Shown here one piece after another: positions 35,439 through 46,639 of a stretch of 64,000 nt of DNA. The position numbers were made by a program, and so were the translations under genes. The notes beneath the pieces were generated by a model that was not told where the DNA came from, made no database searches, and saw nothing but the letters and a program-made list of their open reading frames with translations. Source of the stretch: Rhodosporidiobolus odoratus (Eukaryota; Basidiomycota; Microbotryomycetes; Sporidiobolales; Sporidiobolaceae); NCBI GenBank assembly GCA_034387635.1, contig JAOANU010000005.1:248001-312000 (forward strand). Reading direction: 5' to 3'. Within the stretch, counting starts at the first letter, position 1, and every line of letters begins with the position of its first letter.

Positions 35439-38174
35439 ATGTCAACTTCGGACGACGACGATTTTGCGCCCTACGACGCCAGAGACTACTGGTCATCAGC
35501 ACCATCTTCCAGTCGATCTCATCGCGCTCGCCCCACTCGTGGAGGCTTGGCCGTTCCGGTCAGCAGGATTACAGCGAGAAGAGGAGGTCGAGGGGTGGCC
35601 GTGTCCACCTCGAGATCGCCCAGATCCAGCACACCGCGGGCCAGGACTTCTGGTACAGACGTAAGCGACCTCGCTGGTTTATCAGCGGAGCAAGCTGCGG
35701 CAAAGGTCGAAGAAGACGCACGTCCCGTCGCCGACCTCTCTACCTCGCTCAAGTTGGTCAAGGCTATTCAACTCCTCAGCAACACGGTCTTCAGCAACGG
35801 CGCACTCGGGGAAAGGTCAGGCGAAGGGTCCGACACGCCATTGACGGCGGGATTGACAGCAGCGAGATACGCCCAAGTCGTCGAACTACTTGCTTCTTCT
35901 CTGGGCGACGTCCATCGTCTGACAAAGGCGGCCGACCGCTCGCCTCCGACTTTGAGCGACCAATTCGACTCATTCGTCGCAGGGATCGTCGGGGGACCCC
36001 ACGCCGACGATGCGATTCCTTCCTCCAGTTCCAGCTCTTCCTCCGATTCTTCCATCGACCTCGACGTCCATACAGCCCAAGTCCTCGCAAGCGCGAACGA
36101 GCGAACCCTCGTCAAACTCTTCAGGGACAATGCTCGTCTCACCGTAGCAGCTCTTCAGTTAAAACGACACCGACACCGACCTCGCACTTCCACCTCATCC
36201 TCTGCCGACCCTTCTTCTCCGCTCGTCCGCCCCTCATCTCCCGCCCTCCCTCCCCAGACCCCAAGCTATATCGCTTCACTTCCCATCGAGATCCTGATCC
36301 ATATCTTCTCGTTTGCGAGAGACGCGGCTCAGGCGAAGAAGACGGATCAGGGTCAGCAGGTGGCGACAGATGCGAGTGAAGGGAGTAGGGCTGCGGCGGT
36401 TAGGTTTGCACTTGCGTTGGGGAGGGTTTGTAAGAGGTGGTTGAGACCGGCAAGGACGGTACGCCAGTGCCCCCTCTCTCCCCGGTCATCCATCGTTGCT
36501 TCTCTGCCTGTGGAATTCATCTTGCTTACGCTGGTGATACAGGCCGCCGTCCACTGCATTGTCCTTCGCCGTGGTCCTGCTCTCGTCAAGTTCAACAGAC
36601 TCGTCGAGAACCCGAACCACGCTCCCCTCGCCTCTCAAATAAAGAGTCTGAGCACGACCATCTTCCCCGTCGGTTCCGAGAATGACTCTGCCTCCTCGAC
36701 CGCGACAGCAGTGTACGGCGTCGGAGGTGGCATGACTATGGGACGTAGATTTAATCCGCGTCATCATCCGCTTGGTGAGGAGGTGGGAGAAGCGGGGTTC
36801 GAGATTCCGGAGGAAGAGAGGAAGGCGGGTGAACAGTTTGAGAAGCTGGTGGGGAAGACGACTGGGTTGAGGGAGGTTAGGTTGACGATTATGAGTGGGG
36901 GGACTGCGTTTAATGGGTTGTTTCATCCGGCGGTATGTTTCTGCCTGCTACTTCCAACTTTCTCTCGTCTTCCGGCGTCTTCACGACTTCCTCCGTGTCG
37001 ACGTGCCGTCACCGAGTAACATGCTGACCCTGACCTTGCTTGAAACATGCAGCGCTCGCAGAGCCGGACTTTCCTCGAAACGGTAAATTATTCACTCGTA
37101 TACCATCGGATCAAAAAGTACTCACGCCTCACTTCCTCTGCCACAGCCCGTATTCCGCGCCCTCACCTCCATCCCGACCGTCCGACACCTTTCTCTCAAC
37201 TTCTGCGTCGACATGGAAGAACTCGAATCTATTTTGCACAACCTCCCTCTCCTCACCACCTTGCACATCAGCACTCTTGACGCCCTTACCGGAAATACCC
37301 GTCTAGTCTCCACCACTCCTCACCCCGCCTCGCGTCTTTCAAAACTTCGTCTCGGCGATTCGGCCCTCGTCTCTTCAGGAAACATTACCGCCCTCTCCTC
37401 CGAACAACTCTGTTGGATACTCGAACCGGCGATCAATGCAGGAAGTCTGCAAGAGGTTGATATTGCGGTTTTGTCGGATGGGGGGATGATGAGAGGTCCG
37501 CCTGGGGGAATGGGAGCGGCGAGGACAGCTCCGTTTGCGAGTGGTGGGTTTGCGGATTTGATTGCGAGAGCGGGGGCTGGGTTGAGGGTGTTGATGTTGC
37601 AGGATGTTGGAGGGTCGGGTGGGGTAAGCTTGCTCTCTTCAGGTCTCGGATTGCGCGGGTATGAAAGAGTCGGCTGACCTTCTTCGATTGACTCGTGCCC
37701 TTTGCAGTTTGACCCCTCATTCACCGCAGCGCCTCACAGTACGTCTCCTCTACCTCCCTGTTTCTGCTTGCACTTGCTGACGAACCATTCTCTCTCACAG
37801 ACGGCTCGTTCGACTACGCCCTCTCGCACCTCCCCTCCCTAACCAAACTAGTCCTCCAAGGAATCTACACCGGCCCCGCCTTCCTCCCCTCCCTGACCTC
37901 CATGCTCCACCTACGCAAACTCGCTCTCTCAGGCGTGCCCTCGCAAACCTCCGCTGCAGCCATCGCCGACGCCCTCGAAGCTGGAACGTGGGAAGAGTTG
38001 AGGTTGTTTAGGTTGGGCACTGGGGGGCCGGGGGGGAGGTGGATGATGCATGGTCCTCCTGGAGCTGGAGGACCGGGCGTCGGAGGTGGAGGTCAGACGG
38101 TTTGGAGTGGTATGCAGAGGAGGAGGTTGGAGGAGATTGCTAAGAATAGGGGTTTTGTATGTGAATTGGCTTGA
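35439..38174 (+). CDS. F-box protein with leucine-rich-like C-terminal region
   Basis: Possible substrate receptor of an SCF ubiquitin ligase. The first ATG is at 35439 (MSTSDDDDFAPYDARDYW). An Arg/Ser-rich disordered head is followed by a helical stretch (about 35700-36160). The F-box reads YIASLPIEILIHIFSFARD, and after a Lys/Gln/Ala insert VCKRWLRPA. After the next splice comes AAVHCIVLRRGPALVKFNRL. Repeated Leu-rich segments follow: TGLREVRLTIMSG, TVRHLSLNFCVDMEEL, LPLLTTLHISTLDAL, LRVLMLQDVGGSGG, LPSLTKLVLQGIY, HLRKLALSGVPS. A Gly-rich loop lies near the end (about 38020-38100). Six or so introns. The substrate is unknown; such F-box/LRR genes are numerous in basidiomycetes. Confidence 0.82.
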
Positions 38175-38389
38175 GGGGATGTCTGTTTCTCCCCCTCCGT
38201 TGATATCAAGGCATGATGGTTGGATCGAGTGGGTGTGCTTGCCTTGACGTGCGTCCACCTACGGAAGTGCCTCGGTGGTTAACTATGTGTATGTAGGACC
38301 GAATTCTCTGCTGTGAATAACGAATTCTCTCTGTGCTGTTGCGGTGTGCGGCGAGAGGAGTTCTTCGATTTGCGCGCAGGCTCCGAGTC

Positions 38390-38555
38390 CCGTTCTCTTC
38401 TTGCTTTGAACTGGGGTGTGTATTCCCGGACTCGCCCCTTCTTCTTCAAGAGCTCCAAGTCATTTGAGCATCGATACCTACAACTGCAGCGTTCGTTTTC
38501 CGAAAGACTGGTCATAGGGGCCGGGTGTATATCGACTCGCACGGCGGGCAACGCC
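38390..38555 (+). repeat. Dispersed repeat, copy B
   Basis: Partner of 18343-18529 in opposite orientation in the window. Lies about 215 bp past the F-box gene stop, in the sense direction of that gene, as copy A does for ZC3H15. A short frame with the words SFSER and VIG is partly kept in both copies, though shifted by indels. Confidence 0.75.
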
Positions 38556-38927
38556 AATTCCTCCCGGCGATGAGGTGTTCAGGTCAGAGCCGATTCCTCG
38601 CCAAATTCATTGAGAGAGAGAGGAAGCTGATTCTGGCTGACAATCAAGATCCTCGTGAACTCCGGACCATTCCCTCCTCGTCTCCAGCCACCTTCTGCTG
38701 ACGTCTTCCTCCCGCTTCTATTATTAGAACTCGCGGCTCGCTAAGGCTCTATCCAGCTGACCAGCAGAAAGTGGCTGGACACAGGGAGGAAGTGGTTCAG
38801 AGTCGGCAAGGATTTGGGACGTCTCGCTGAAGCGCCAGAGAGGGAAATGATGATCTCTCAAGCAACGCTTCAAAGAGAGATAGACTAGAAAGAACTGGTG
38901 AGATCGAATTCGTTGAGCTGCAGCAGA

Positions 38928-39030
38928 CGGACTGGCGGCGAGCGGACGGTAGCGAGCGACTAAATTGCGCAACATGAAGAACAACAACAAGACTGCGGAC
39001 CTGGCGGCAAGCAGACGGTAGTGAGCGACT
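38928..39030 (+). repeat. Pair of imperfect ~35-bp direct repeats
   Basis: 38928-38961 and 38996-39030 share CGGAC, TGGCGGC, GACGGTAG and GAGCGACT in the same order, about 68 bp apart. Confidence 0.7.
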
Positions 39031-39247
39031 GAAGAGATAGTCTACTCCCGTACAGAAGTGCTGCAAGACTGATTAACCCTGTTGAACCCCTGAGGCCGGA
39101 AAAGGTGCCGGCGGCGTTTGAACACGCGCACGCGTCTGCAGCACGTCTGTAGTGGATGTTTGGCCTTTTTTAGCGTGTCAAAAACGGGCCTGGCACCTCA
39201 GCGCGGCGGCAAAGCCTACTAGCGGTGTGAAAAGAGGCCGGCAAGAA

Positions 39248-39258
39248 TGACCTTCTCA
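39248..39258 (-). repeat. TGAGAAGGTCA word, copy 4
   Basis: Exact 11-bp match on the minus strand in the repeat-rich region. Confidence 0.7.
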
Positions 39259-40232
39259 ACTGAAGATAACTCTCCCACACCACCCGTGCTTACTCCCGCT
39301 GATTGTAGGCTGCAGATCTCAGCTCCCAGAGCCTTGACAATGTGTGCAAACAAAGGCTTTTTCCCTTTCCTGTCAGTCTGAATGAAGAACGCGCAAGTTG
39401 AGTCCATGTTTCACCTTTTCTCCCGTTTTGCCCGTAACAATGCCGTGTTTCCCGTTGTACCGGGAAAAACGGATGCCCGTTCCCGGCTCGGATCCTGTTG
39501 GCCGAAAGGAAGGTTTTTGCCCCGTACATTCGGTCGGACGGAACCGACGGGCACGGGAAGGCATTCTCTACCTCTTCCTGCTCCTTCTTCCCATCTTCGC
39601 TCGCGCTCTCGTGTTCTGTCTCACAAGACTAGCAGTTATAAACAAGCTGGTTGCTAAGTCAATAGGGCTAGAATGAGGGTTATAAAAGGATTAAAGAAGA
39701 GAAGAAAAGAGGAAGCAACATGGTAGAGCATGCCTTCCGGGTCTCTCGGGGACCGCCTGGGCTCGGGGCTCAAGCCTCCGAGCGCTCGGGCTGCTCGGGC
39801 TCTGGTATTCGAGAGATCACCGGCAAAGCAGAGTCAGAAAAAGCGGGTTTTCCCGAGCAAGAAAGGCAAACATCAACGTAGAAAGGCTGCTCTTTGGCCT
39901 ACCCTTGCCTCTGAAGGAATGTAGCAGCTATTAGTATTGCTACAGTGTCCTCAGCGGTTGTAGAAGAGGCCTAGAGACGCTGAAAGTGCACTGGAATTAA
40001 CTTTCTGTCCCGAGTCTCGGGCAAACTCCAGTCCAGGAGAAGCCCGGACTGCTCGGGCTGCTCGAGTCCCAACTCCAGCAATTGCTCGTTGCCAAAAGTG
40101 GCTGTTTCCCCGGACCTGCCGGGGTTGCTTGGGAGACTCAGGCTGGGGTGGCATACTCTAGCCTGTGAGAGCCTTTGACAAGTCTTGGGTGGGTGTGAGT
40201 CCCACCGCTCCGAGACTGCCTCAGCCTGGCGA

Positions 40233-40660
40233 GCCAAACTGGCTGACCATTCCGACTGTTGGGCCCAGCAACATCGACCAGAGGGAGGCCGTGAGTCCAT
40301 TGGGTCAAACAGGAGGAGGTTGAGACTGTGGCTAGAAGTAGCTGGGAGCGACGAGCGCACAGGATAATAGTGATGAAACCCGTGTCACTGAAAGCTAGAG
40401 CGGAGAGAGAGAATGACAACCTCCGCGCTCCAAGTCCATTCATCACTGCAAGGTCTCAACCTTTCCCCCTGTGTTCTTCGCCACTCTCTGCCACTCCTCC
40501 TCGACCTCAGTGCTTGAACCAGCGACGTCGAGCCAAAGCGAGGCCGTGGTGCCAGCGATAGATGTGCGAGGAAGGGGTACTGTAGCTAGGAGTGCTCTCG
40601 TAGCAAAGGTAACAGTGACGAGACCCTCGTTGCAAAAGCTGAAGCTAAAAGAAGAGAACC
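40233..40660 (-). repeat. Degenerate tandem duplication
   Basis: Two units (about 40233-40420 and 40507-40660) share GAGGCCGTG, a CTGTAGCTAG-like word and a GTGACGAGACCC-like word in the same order. On the minus strand both give related text ending in LLATV and DVAGS or DVAGP. Strongly diverged; the limits are approximate. Confidence 0.45.
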
Positions 40661-40958
40661 CAAGTCTACAGATATTGCTCTCCACATGTTGACTGAACTT
40701 CTAGAGGCCGTTGTCCTTCGCTGTCGATGTTGGGAAGGGCTGCAATAGAGGGAAAGAGGCAGCTACTAACAGGAGAGCCGGATAAGTATAGACTTGAACT
40801 CAGCTCGAAAGGTAGGGAATCCTAGCACTTACATATTCCTCTCCCTCCTCCACTTGCCTCCTTCGCCTTCCCCACCAACCCCGCTTCATATGCCTTGAAG
40901 AAGACCATCTGAGCCACCCAGACCCGCCTTGCCAAACCCAGACGTCCCAGCAACTTCT

Positions 40959-41002
40959 TCCATTTTTCCTTTTCTCGCCTTCCATTTTTCCTTTTCTCGC
41001 TT
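40959..41002 (+). repeat. 22-bp tandem repeat, two units
   Basis: Units at 40959-40980 and 40981-41002 are pyrimidine-rich (core CCATTTTTCCTTTTCTCGC) and differ at one base. Confidence 0.9.
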
Positions 41003-41458
41003 TTCTTTACTTCATCTCTCCTCCTCTGACGCCTCCTTTGTCTCATCGACGCATATGCATAGATACCTTGTTTGATGCAGCTCTCTGTAGCCCCCCTCCA
41101 CTCGTAGAAAGCCCTGCGCGTCGCTTCTCTCTCCTCCTTTTCTCTTTAGCTTTTCTCTCTCCCATCGAAACTGAGAACCCCGTACAAAGTTATTGCTTCC
41201 GCTACCTCGCTGCCTACGCTCTCTCTCGACTATGACCGCAGCAAGCTCCTGAATTGCCCCACCTCCTGAGTTCAAGCTCAACCCGTGTGCGCCCTTCAAT
41301 CACTTAACATTTCTATCTGGAGTCCGACATCAATCCACACCGTTGCGGCTGGAGTGGTGGGGATCTGGGGAGAGAACTGCCAGCATGGTGAAACAGGAGC
41401 AAGGAGGAGGAGTGGAAAGAAAATAAAGAAAGAGATTTAACAAGTGGGGGCGTCCTAG

Positions 41459-42106
41459 CTAGCGAAAGCCTAGTACCGACACCGTGCCTGCCCCACCTAC
41501 CCGCTCCCTAACGGGACGTTCCAGAGCCAAGACAGCAAACTTCCAAGTGCAATTGGTGTACTGCTGACTCAGAGGTAAGAGGGGGAAAGCCCTGCCCAAG
41601 TCGTCATGACCTTGCAGGACAAAGAGAGGCTGTTGAGCAAGTGGTAGGAGGTTGAGGTCGTTTCTCTGCCGAATTGAGTACTGATTCATGGCCCAGGTTT
41701 GTCGCGGTAGGATATACTATGCTGTCAGCACATGGTGAGGGGAAGAAGAAGCAAAAGATGCAAACCACAGACCAAGCAATATGTACTTGACTTGCGGTGA
41801 GAGTGGCGGTGCTCTGGCAAGAGTCATGGCGCCTGTGGACAATCTGATGGGCAGGGCGTCGAGGCAGAAGGAAGCCAAACACCTCGAGCAGAGGCTCGAG
41901 AGCCGCCTTGGAGGTCCGTTGGAAAAGACAGGAGGTTTGCCAAGCTCCGTGGATGTCGACGGCCCACCTGACCGCCCCCAGAGCAGGTGCACAAGAGCAG
42001 AAACACGTGGACCAGATGGGCGCGTAGCCAAGGAATACAACGGTCTGCAAGTCACCATTTCCGGGTTACTACCTGCACTTGACCAGCACCGCTTTGAGAA
42101 GGTCAA
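41459..42106 (-). pseudogene. Partial relic of the unknown gene found at 49125-50967
   Basis: Minus-strand text at 41459-41689 (NQYS, LLPLAQQPLFV, RAFPLLPLSQQYT, GAGTV) matches the unknown gene (NQYS, LLPLAQHPLFV, RAFPLLPLSQQYT, GAGSV) at protein level, with DNA clearly diverged. The stretch near 41940-41975 matches the 5' part (VDIHGAW against VNLHGAW). The middle and the 3' half are missing. The left end is a stop at 41459; the right end carries the TGAGAAGGTCA word 62 bp before a tRNA-Val. Could be a short gene in its own right. Confidence 0.6.
42095..42105 (+). repeat. TGAGAAGGTCA word, copy 5
   Basis: Exact match, 62 bp before tRNA-Val copy 1. Confidence 0.7.
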
Positions 42107-42166
42107 AGCACGCTGAAACAGTATCTGCTGAATCTATACGTAAGCTGGGGCAACTTTAACACGTCT

Positions 42167-42254
42167 GGCTTGATGGTGTAGTTGGTCATCACGTGCCCTT
42201 CACAACCCTAATTGTGTACGGGCAAGGTCGCGAGTTCGAACCTCGCTCGAGTCA
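42167..42254 (+). tRNA. tRNA-Val(CAC) with 14-nt intron, copy 1
   Basis: Full cloverleaf by hand. The acceptor GGCTTGA pairs with TCGAGTC (two G-U pairs), then discriminator A. The D-arm/A box is TGGTGTAGTTGG. The anticodon stem TGCCC/GGGCA holds loop TT-CAC-A with anticodon CAC at 42201-42203. The intron at 42205-42218 is in the canonical place after base 37. The T-arm is GCGAG-TTCGAAC-CTCGC (B box). 74 nt after intron removal. Confidence 0.95.
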
Positions 42255-42917
42255 CCAGGTTGTCCCTGGCAAACCTTTTGTCAACATGCACTCTGACATG
42301 CACCTCACTAGAGTCCTCCTTTTTCTCTAACTCTGCGCCTCCTGTCCTCGCTACAGTCACTCTCTTGTGTCCCTGTGACGCCCCGAACATTCGAGTCAAC
42401 TTTTGCAACTCAGCACTCACAGCAAGCACCTTGCCCCAGTGGCCGCACGACGGTGCCACGACCTTGACGTCCATTCCCTTTCGCTGCCGAGCGCCTTGCG
42501 GAATCCACTGCGCACAGGCGCAGCCGTCAAGCGTCGCAGGCTTCTCGTAAGTAAGGTGAAGCCAGGTAATGTAGGGAGAGCGGCGATAAGGCGGCGGGCG
42601 GACGAGAGATTATGCACGCGGCTAACCAAAGAACAGGAGCCGCAGCAGCTGACCTCGTGCCGAGTAAGAAGAAGCTGCCTCGAGATCGACATGGCGAAAA
42701 CAGATAGCGGTGACGAGCCGGCGTACAGATATGGCGAAACCGTTCTTCCAGCTTCTGTACAACAACCAGGACGTCCAACCTTCCCCTTCCCCTACTACAG
42801 CAGTCCAGGGCGAGTAAGCCACACGGTGTATGGAAGACAGTCGTGAGGCGTAAACGACGGCATTGGAGGAGGAGCCGAGGAGACGTCGGAAGGCGGGTGG
42901 GAGTGACCGGGACACGT
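42255..42917. other. Intergenic between tRNA-Val and Nop15-like gene
   Basis: The first ~65 bp (42258-42318) match 51334-51394 downstream of the second tRNA-Val (shared GGTTGTCCCT and TGCACCTCACT), so the duplication includes tRNA 3' flank. The rest holds no gene that I can support. Confidence 0.5.
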
Positions 42918-44756
42918 CTACTTGCTCTTCCGGGGCTTCTTCTTGGCGGGCTGCAATGGGAAATAGCGCGACACGTGGACGCAGAGACCATCAGTAACCG
43001 GAGCGCTCTTACTGTGGCGTTCACGGAGAGTGGCGAAAGAGAATCCGGACGCACCTCTCCGCCCGCGCTCTTCCTGCCCTTCTTGCCTCCCTTCGCCGGA
43101 GTACCCTTCTCTTCGTCGACCTTCTTCTCTTCCTTGTCACCGTCAACCTTCTTCCCCGCAAACCCAGAGAAGTCGTACTCAATGCCCAACTCGGCCAACT
43201 GAGCACGCTTCTTCTCCTCACGAGACAAGAGTCGCTTCTCGAGGGTCTTCTTCTGTTCCTCCGTCTTGGGCTGCATTAAGCATGTGTGTTCAGCCACCGT
43301 CAGCAGGGACGGAAGTCGGAATGAAGGAAGACTGCAGAACGCACCTGTTCCCTCCTCTTCTGCTCCTTCCTCCCCGTCGGCACCACCCTAAACTTCCTAT
43401 TCGCGCCCACCCAAAGTTTCGGGTGAACCTGATCCTGGGGAATGACTTTGCAAACGAGGATGTGACCCGAGAGGAGGTAGTTGTCCATGGTTTCCTGAAC
43501 GATTTGAGCAACGGAGGCGTAGCGGAATTCGAGGAAGGCGTAGTGCTTTGAGGCGCCGGTCTGGGGGCCGGGGCACAGCGTAGAGGGCAGGGGAAATGGT
43601 GGACGAGTGGTACAACATCGGCGGAGGTGAGAAAACCACGAGGTGCGAGAGCAGGCAAGGCGCGGAGAAAGGGCGGCAAGTCGAGCATGATGGCAAACAC
43701 CGGAGGGCGAGTATAGCGAAAGAGTGAACATGTCAGCACGAGCATAAGCGAGCGTTTGACGGTAAGTAAAGCGCTGTGGAAGAGAAACTTGGCGCACCTT
43801 CTTATTCCTACTCAACCTCAATCGGGTAACTTCACCGAACTGGGAGAAGTACGACCTCATCTCCTCCTCGTAGAAGCCCTTCGGGATGCGACCGAGGTAG
43901 ACGGTGCCGGCAACGGGCTGCGGGAAAAGGACAAAAGGCATTAGTACGCGATTGATCAACACAAAGCGGCGGTTCGCGAGAGTATATGAAGGGGTCGTGG
44001 CATGCGAGGACCGCAGGGGCGCGAGCTATTCAGAATGAAACGTACCGCAGCCTTCTCCTTCTTCGCCTTCTTTTCTCCCTCCAACTTCTTTTCCACAACT
44101 CCCTCCCCATTCCCCTTGACCTTCGGCAACTGCGCAATCAACTTCCTCGTCTTTTCCTTCTTCTTCTCCTCTTCCTCCTCATCCTCCATCTCCTCATCAC
44201 TCGAATCCTCTCCATCCTCCTCATCGTCCTCAAACCCTTCCAGTAGGAGCTCCTCATCGAAATCGCTGTCATCTTCATCATCGTCATCCTCACCCTCCGC
44301 ACCTTCTCCAGCCGGAATCTCGAGCGTAATGATCTCTTCCGCCTCCTCCTCCTCCGCCTTCCTCTTCCCCTTCCCACTTTTCTCGACCTTGGTCTCCTTG
44401 GTCTTCTTCAAAGCCCCCTTTTCAGGACTGGGCTGTTCCCCCGACTTGATCTTCTCAATCTCGTCCAAAGGCTTGTCACGCAAATCCCTAAGCACGACTC
44501 CGTTCTTGCCCTTCTTTTGGCTGTCTTTGGCCGACGAGTCCTTGTCGTCTTTCTTGCTCGGAGTCGAGGTGGACTTGGCTTTCTTGGTAGATGCGGGGGA
44601 GGACGTGGCAGTCGCAGTGGCAGTGGCAGATGGAGTGGCTTGGGTAGATTCGGAGAGACGGACGCGCTTCTTGGAGGCGGAAGCGGAGGCGGAAGTGGGA
44701 GTGGATTTGGTGGACGGCGCGGTTTTGGAAGCGGAGCGAGGAGTGGACTTGGCCAT
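42918..44756 (-). CDS. NOP15: Nop15/NIFK-like RRM protein, ribosome biogenesis
   Basis: Nucleolar RNA-binding factor for pre-60S maturation and 5.8S/ITS2 processing in the Nop15/MKI67IP family. The ATG at 44756 starts a basic Ser/Thr/Ala/Lys-rich head (MAKSTPRSASKTAPSTK), then a long acidic Asp/Glu block (about 44150-44310). The RRM has RNP2 TVYLGRIPKGFYEEEM, YFSQFGEVTRLRLSRNKK and, across an intron, TGASKHYAFLEFRY (RNP1). The family-type extension NYLLSGHILVCKVIPQ and HPKLWVGANRKF follows. The tail has EEKKRAQLAELGIEYDF and, in the last exon, PAKKKPRKSK, with the TAG at 42918-42920. Four introns. The head is longer and more charged than in budding yeast Nop15. Confidence 0.9.
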
Positions 44757-45313
44757 ATTGCTCGTTAGCTCTTGCTTATCGGCTGACTAGAGCTGAATGA
44801 ACGTGAGCGAGAGGGCGAGGAAGTGTGAGCGTGAGTTGGGTCAAAGGCAAGCTCAGAATTGCGATTAGGACAAGTTCACTTAGACTAGCTCTATTTCGCG
44901 AATGTGGACCGGAGCTGTACAGAGTCACGCGTACTAGAGCCTAGCTGGATCTTTGGGGTTATCGACGATACAAGCGCATCAGGACCTTTTTTTTTTGCCC
45001 TTTTCCCCTCTTCCTCCACAGGTGCTCACGAAGACCGCCCGGACAAGGTTCCCAGGCTGCGTCAAACGCACCTGCGTACACTCACTAATCGAGGCGGGTC
45101 TAGAAGCCTGGCGTCGGGAACGGCGCGCAGAACGATGCCACGAAAAGGAAGAGAAAAGAAAACTGCAAAAAGTTACACGGCTCAGAAACGCCTCTCAACC
45201 TTTACGCCTGCGCTCGCTCGCGCAAAACTCTGTCTACACTCCTACCGCGCCGCTCATCCTGTGGCCCTGACCTTGCACCACCTGCCCTTCAAACGCCAAC
45301 GCTGCATCGCCGC
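44757..45313. other. Intergenic: Nop15 promoter and NDUFB8 3' flank
   Basis: Tandem leftward genes on each side. A poly-T run at about 44987-44996. No gene seen. Confidence 0.5.
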
Positions 45314-46421
45314 TTACTCGGAGATCTCGTTGTCTTCTTGCTTGCGAGCCTGTATGACAGCGAGCCGGAAGAGATCGTCGAACGGAGGAGAATGGAGCAA
45401 GGGAGGAGTGACATCGGTCAATGACCTGCGTGATCGGGAGGTCGAACGGAAGAGAAGAAGAGAAGAGGACGGGGAACAAAGATGGGTGGACGCACAGCAA
45501 AAGACTCGTCATCCGTCCCCGACAGTTCACGGACGAGACCATTGTTGGGGTAGCCACGGGGGAGCTGCAAGTACACCAAGCATGAATTTTTCGCTCGGAG
45601 AAAACCAGAAAATTGATAAGAGCAAGAGGGAGCGAGACGCACAGCATGAGGTTGAGCCCTGATCACCGACACACCATAAGCGAACGCACCGACCGCGCCA
45701 AACATGAGTAGCAATTGAGAGAGGGCTGATGCGGGGTTGACTTTGTGAACGTCGGGAGCCCAAAGGGATTGAATGTCTTCGTTCTCCGGGACCTGGAGGG
45801 GGTAGCCGCGCAGGTGGGGATTGAACAATGAGGAAGAGGGAAAAAGCGGAGAGGGGAAAGAGTGTACGGCGAGCGGAAAGGGTCAGCAAGAAAGGGAAGA
45901 CGAGGTGAAGGGAAATTGCAGGTCCCCGAAAAGGCCGGTAGATGCTTGTTCTTCCACGCTTCGCGGGGTTACGGCAGTCTTCGCCTCATACCTTGCTTGC
46001 TCGAGAGCTTCTGCAGCGGGGCAAGCGACGCTGCCTCTGCCCCCATAGACTAGCCGACACCATACTAACGGCCACATGACGCGGGCGCTCTCCTCCGCAG
46101 CCCTCCTGACACGTTCAGTTGTAACGGCCGGTACAGCGCACGCCCTTGTCCTGTACCGCGATGAGGAAGGGTGCTTACGGGTTCACCGAAGTGAGTCCTC
46201 TCCTGCATGTCGAACCACTTCTCGCCGTGAGCGGGGTAGGCAGGACGGAGTTGCCTGGATTGGCGGTAGAGTTTGGGGTAGCCCATTGCGTTCAAAGCGG
46301 GTTCTTGATCGGCATCGTAGATTGAAGAGGGGGAGAGAGGAATGGGAGGAGGAGCGGTGGTCGGGGCTGCGGTGGCGTAGCAGCGGACTGATTGACGGAT
46401 CAGGGTGGTACGGGATAGCAT
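45314..46421 (-). CDS. NDUFB8: Mitochondrial complex I subunit NDUFB8
   Basis: Accessory subunit of the membrane arm of NADH:ubiquinone oxidoreductase in the inner mitochondrial membrane. The ATG at 46421 opens a basic, Arg/Ser-rich targeting sequence (MLSRTTLIRQSVRCYATAA). Then come DQEPALNAMGYPKL, SRQLRPAYP, ERTHFGEP, and after an intron VPENEDIQSLWAPDVHKVNP. One membrane helix (ALSQLLLMFGAVGAFAYGV) is followed by LPRGYPNNGLVRELSGTDDE. The last exon best reads DVTPPLLHSPPFDDLFR to DNEISE with a stop at 45314-45316; its 5' junction uses a weak donor (GAGTCTTT), so this join is less sure. The family is clear from FGEP, WAPD and GYPNNGL. Confidence 0.87.
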
Positions 46422-46639
46422 GCTAGCTGCAGTGTGAATTGCAGTTGAAGGGGAGAGCGATTCAGACTTGACAAGTTAGTTGGAATTGGATTTGGATTGG
46501 TTGCGTTTCATCAGTTGACAGTCACTACTGGACAGACCCAAGCTAAAACAGTACACAGAGTCTAGCTCGATCCAGTCACCTACCAGCACTCCCCGAGTCC
46601 CCCTTCTGACCCCCTTGTTCCCCTCCTCCCACCTCGACC
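46422..46639. promoter_or_regulatory. Divergent promoter region, NDUFB8/CWC2
   Basis: 218 bp between opposed ATGs, short enough that both promoters must overlap or touch. Confidence 0.55.

Larger units (their letters stand above)
38175..41458. other. Repeat-rich intergenic region, no convincing gene
   Basis: About 3.3 kb with only short open frames. Contents: one copy of a dispersed repeat (38390-38555); two imperfect direct repeats (38928-39030); a reverse TGAGAAGGTCA word (39248-39258); CTCGGGCTGCTCGGG-type words at 39783-39801 and 40051-40066; a degenerate tandem duplication (about 40233-40660); and a perfect-to-near-perfect 22-bp tandem (40959-41002). It looks like an accumulation zone for old repeats. 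Confidence 0.6.

Noticed and set aside
37673..37684. Further copy of the TGAGAAGGTCA word
   Set aside because: TGACCTTCTTCG inside an intron differs at the end of the word and is probably part of a branch-point region.
44002..44790. A 262-codon plus-strand open frame rich in Ser and Phe
   Set aside because: It is the complement of the charged Nop15-like coding exon; the Ser/Phe runs mirror the Glu/Lys/Asp codons.
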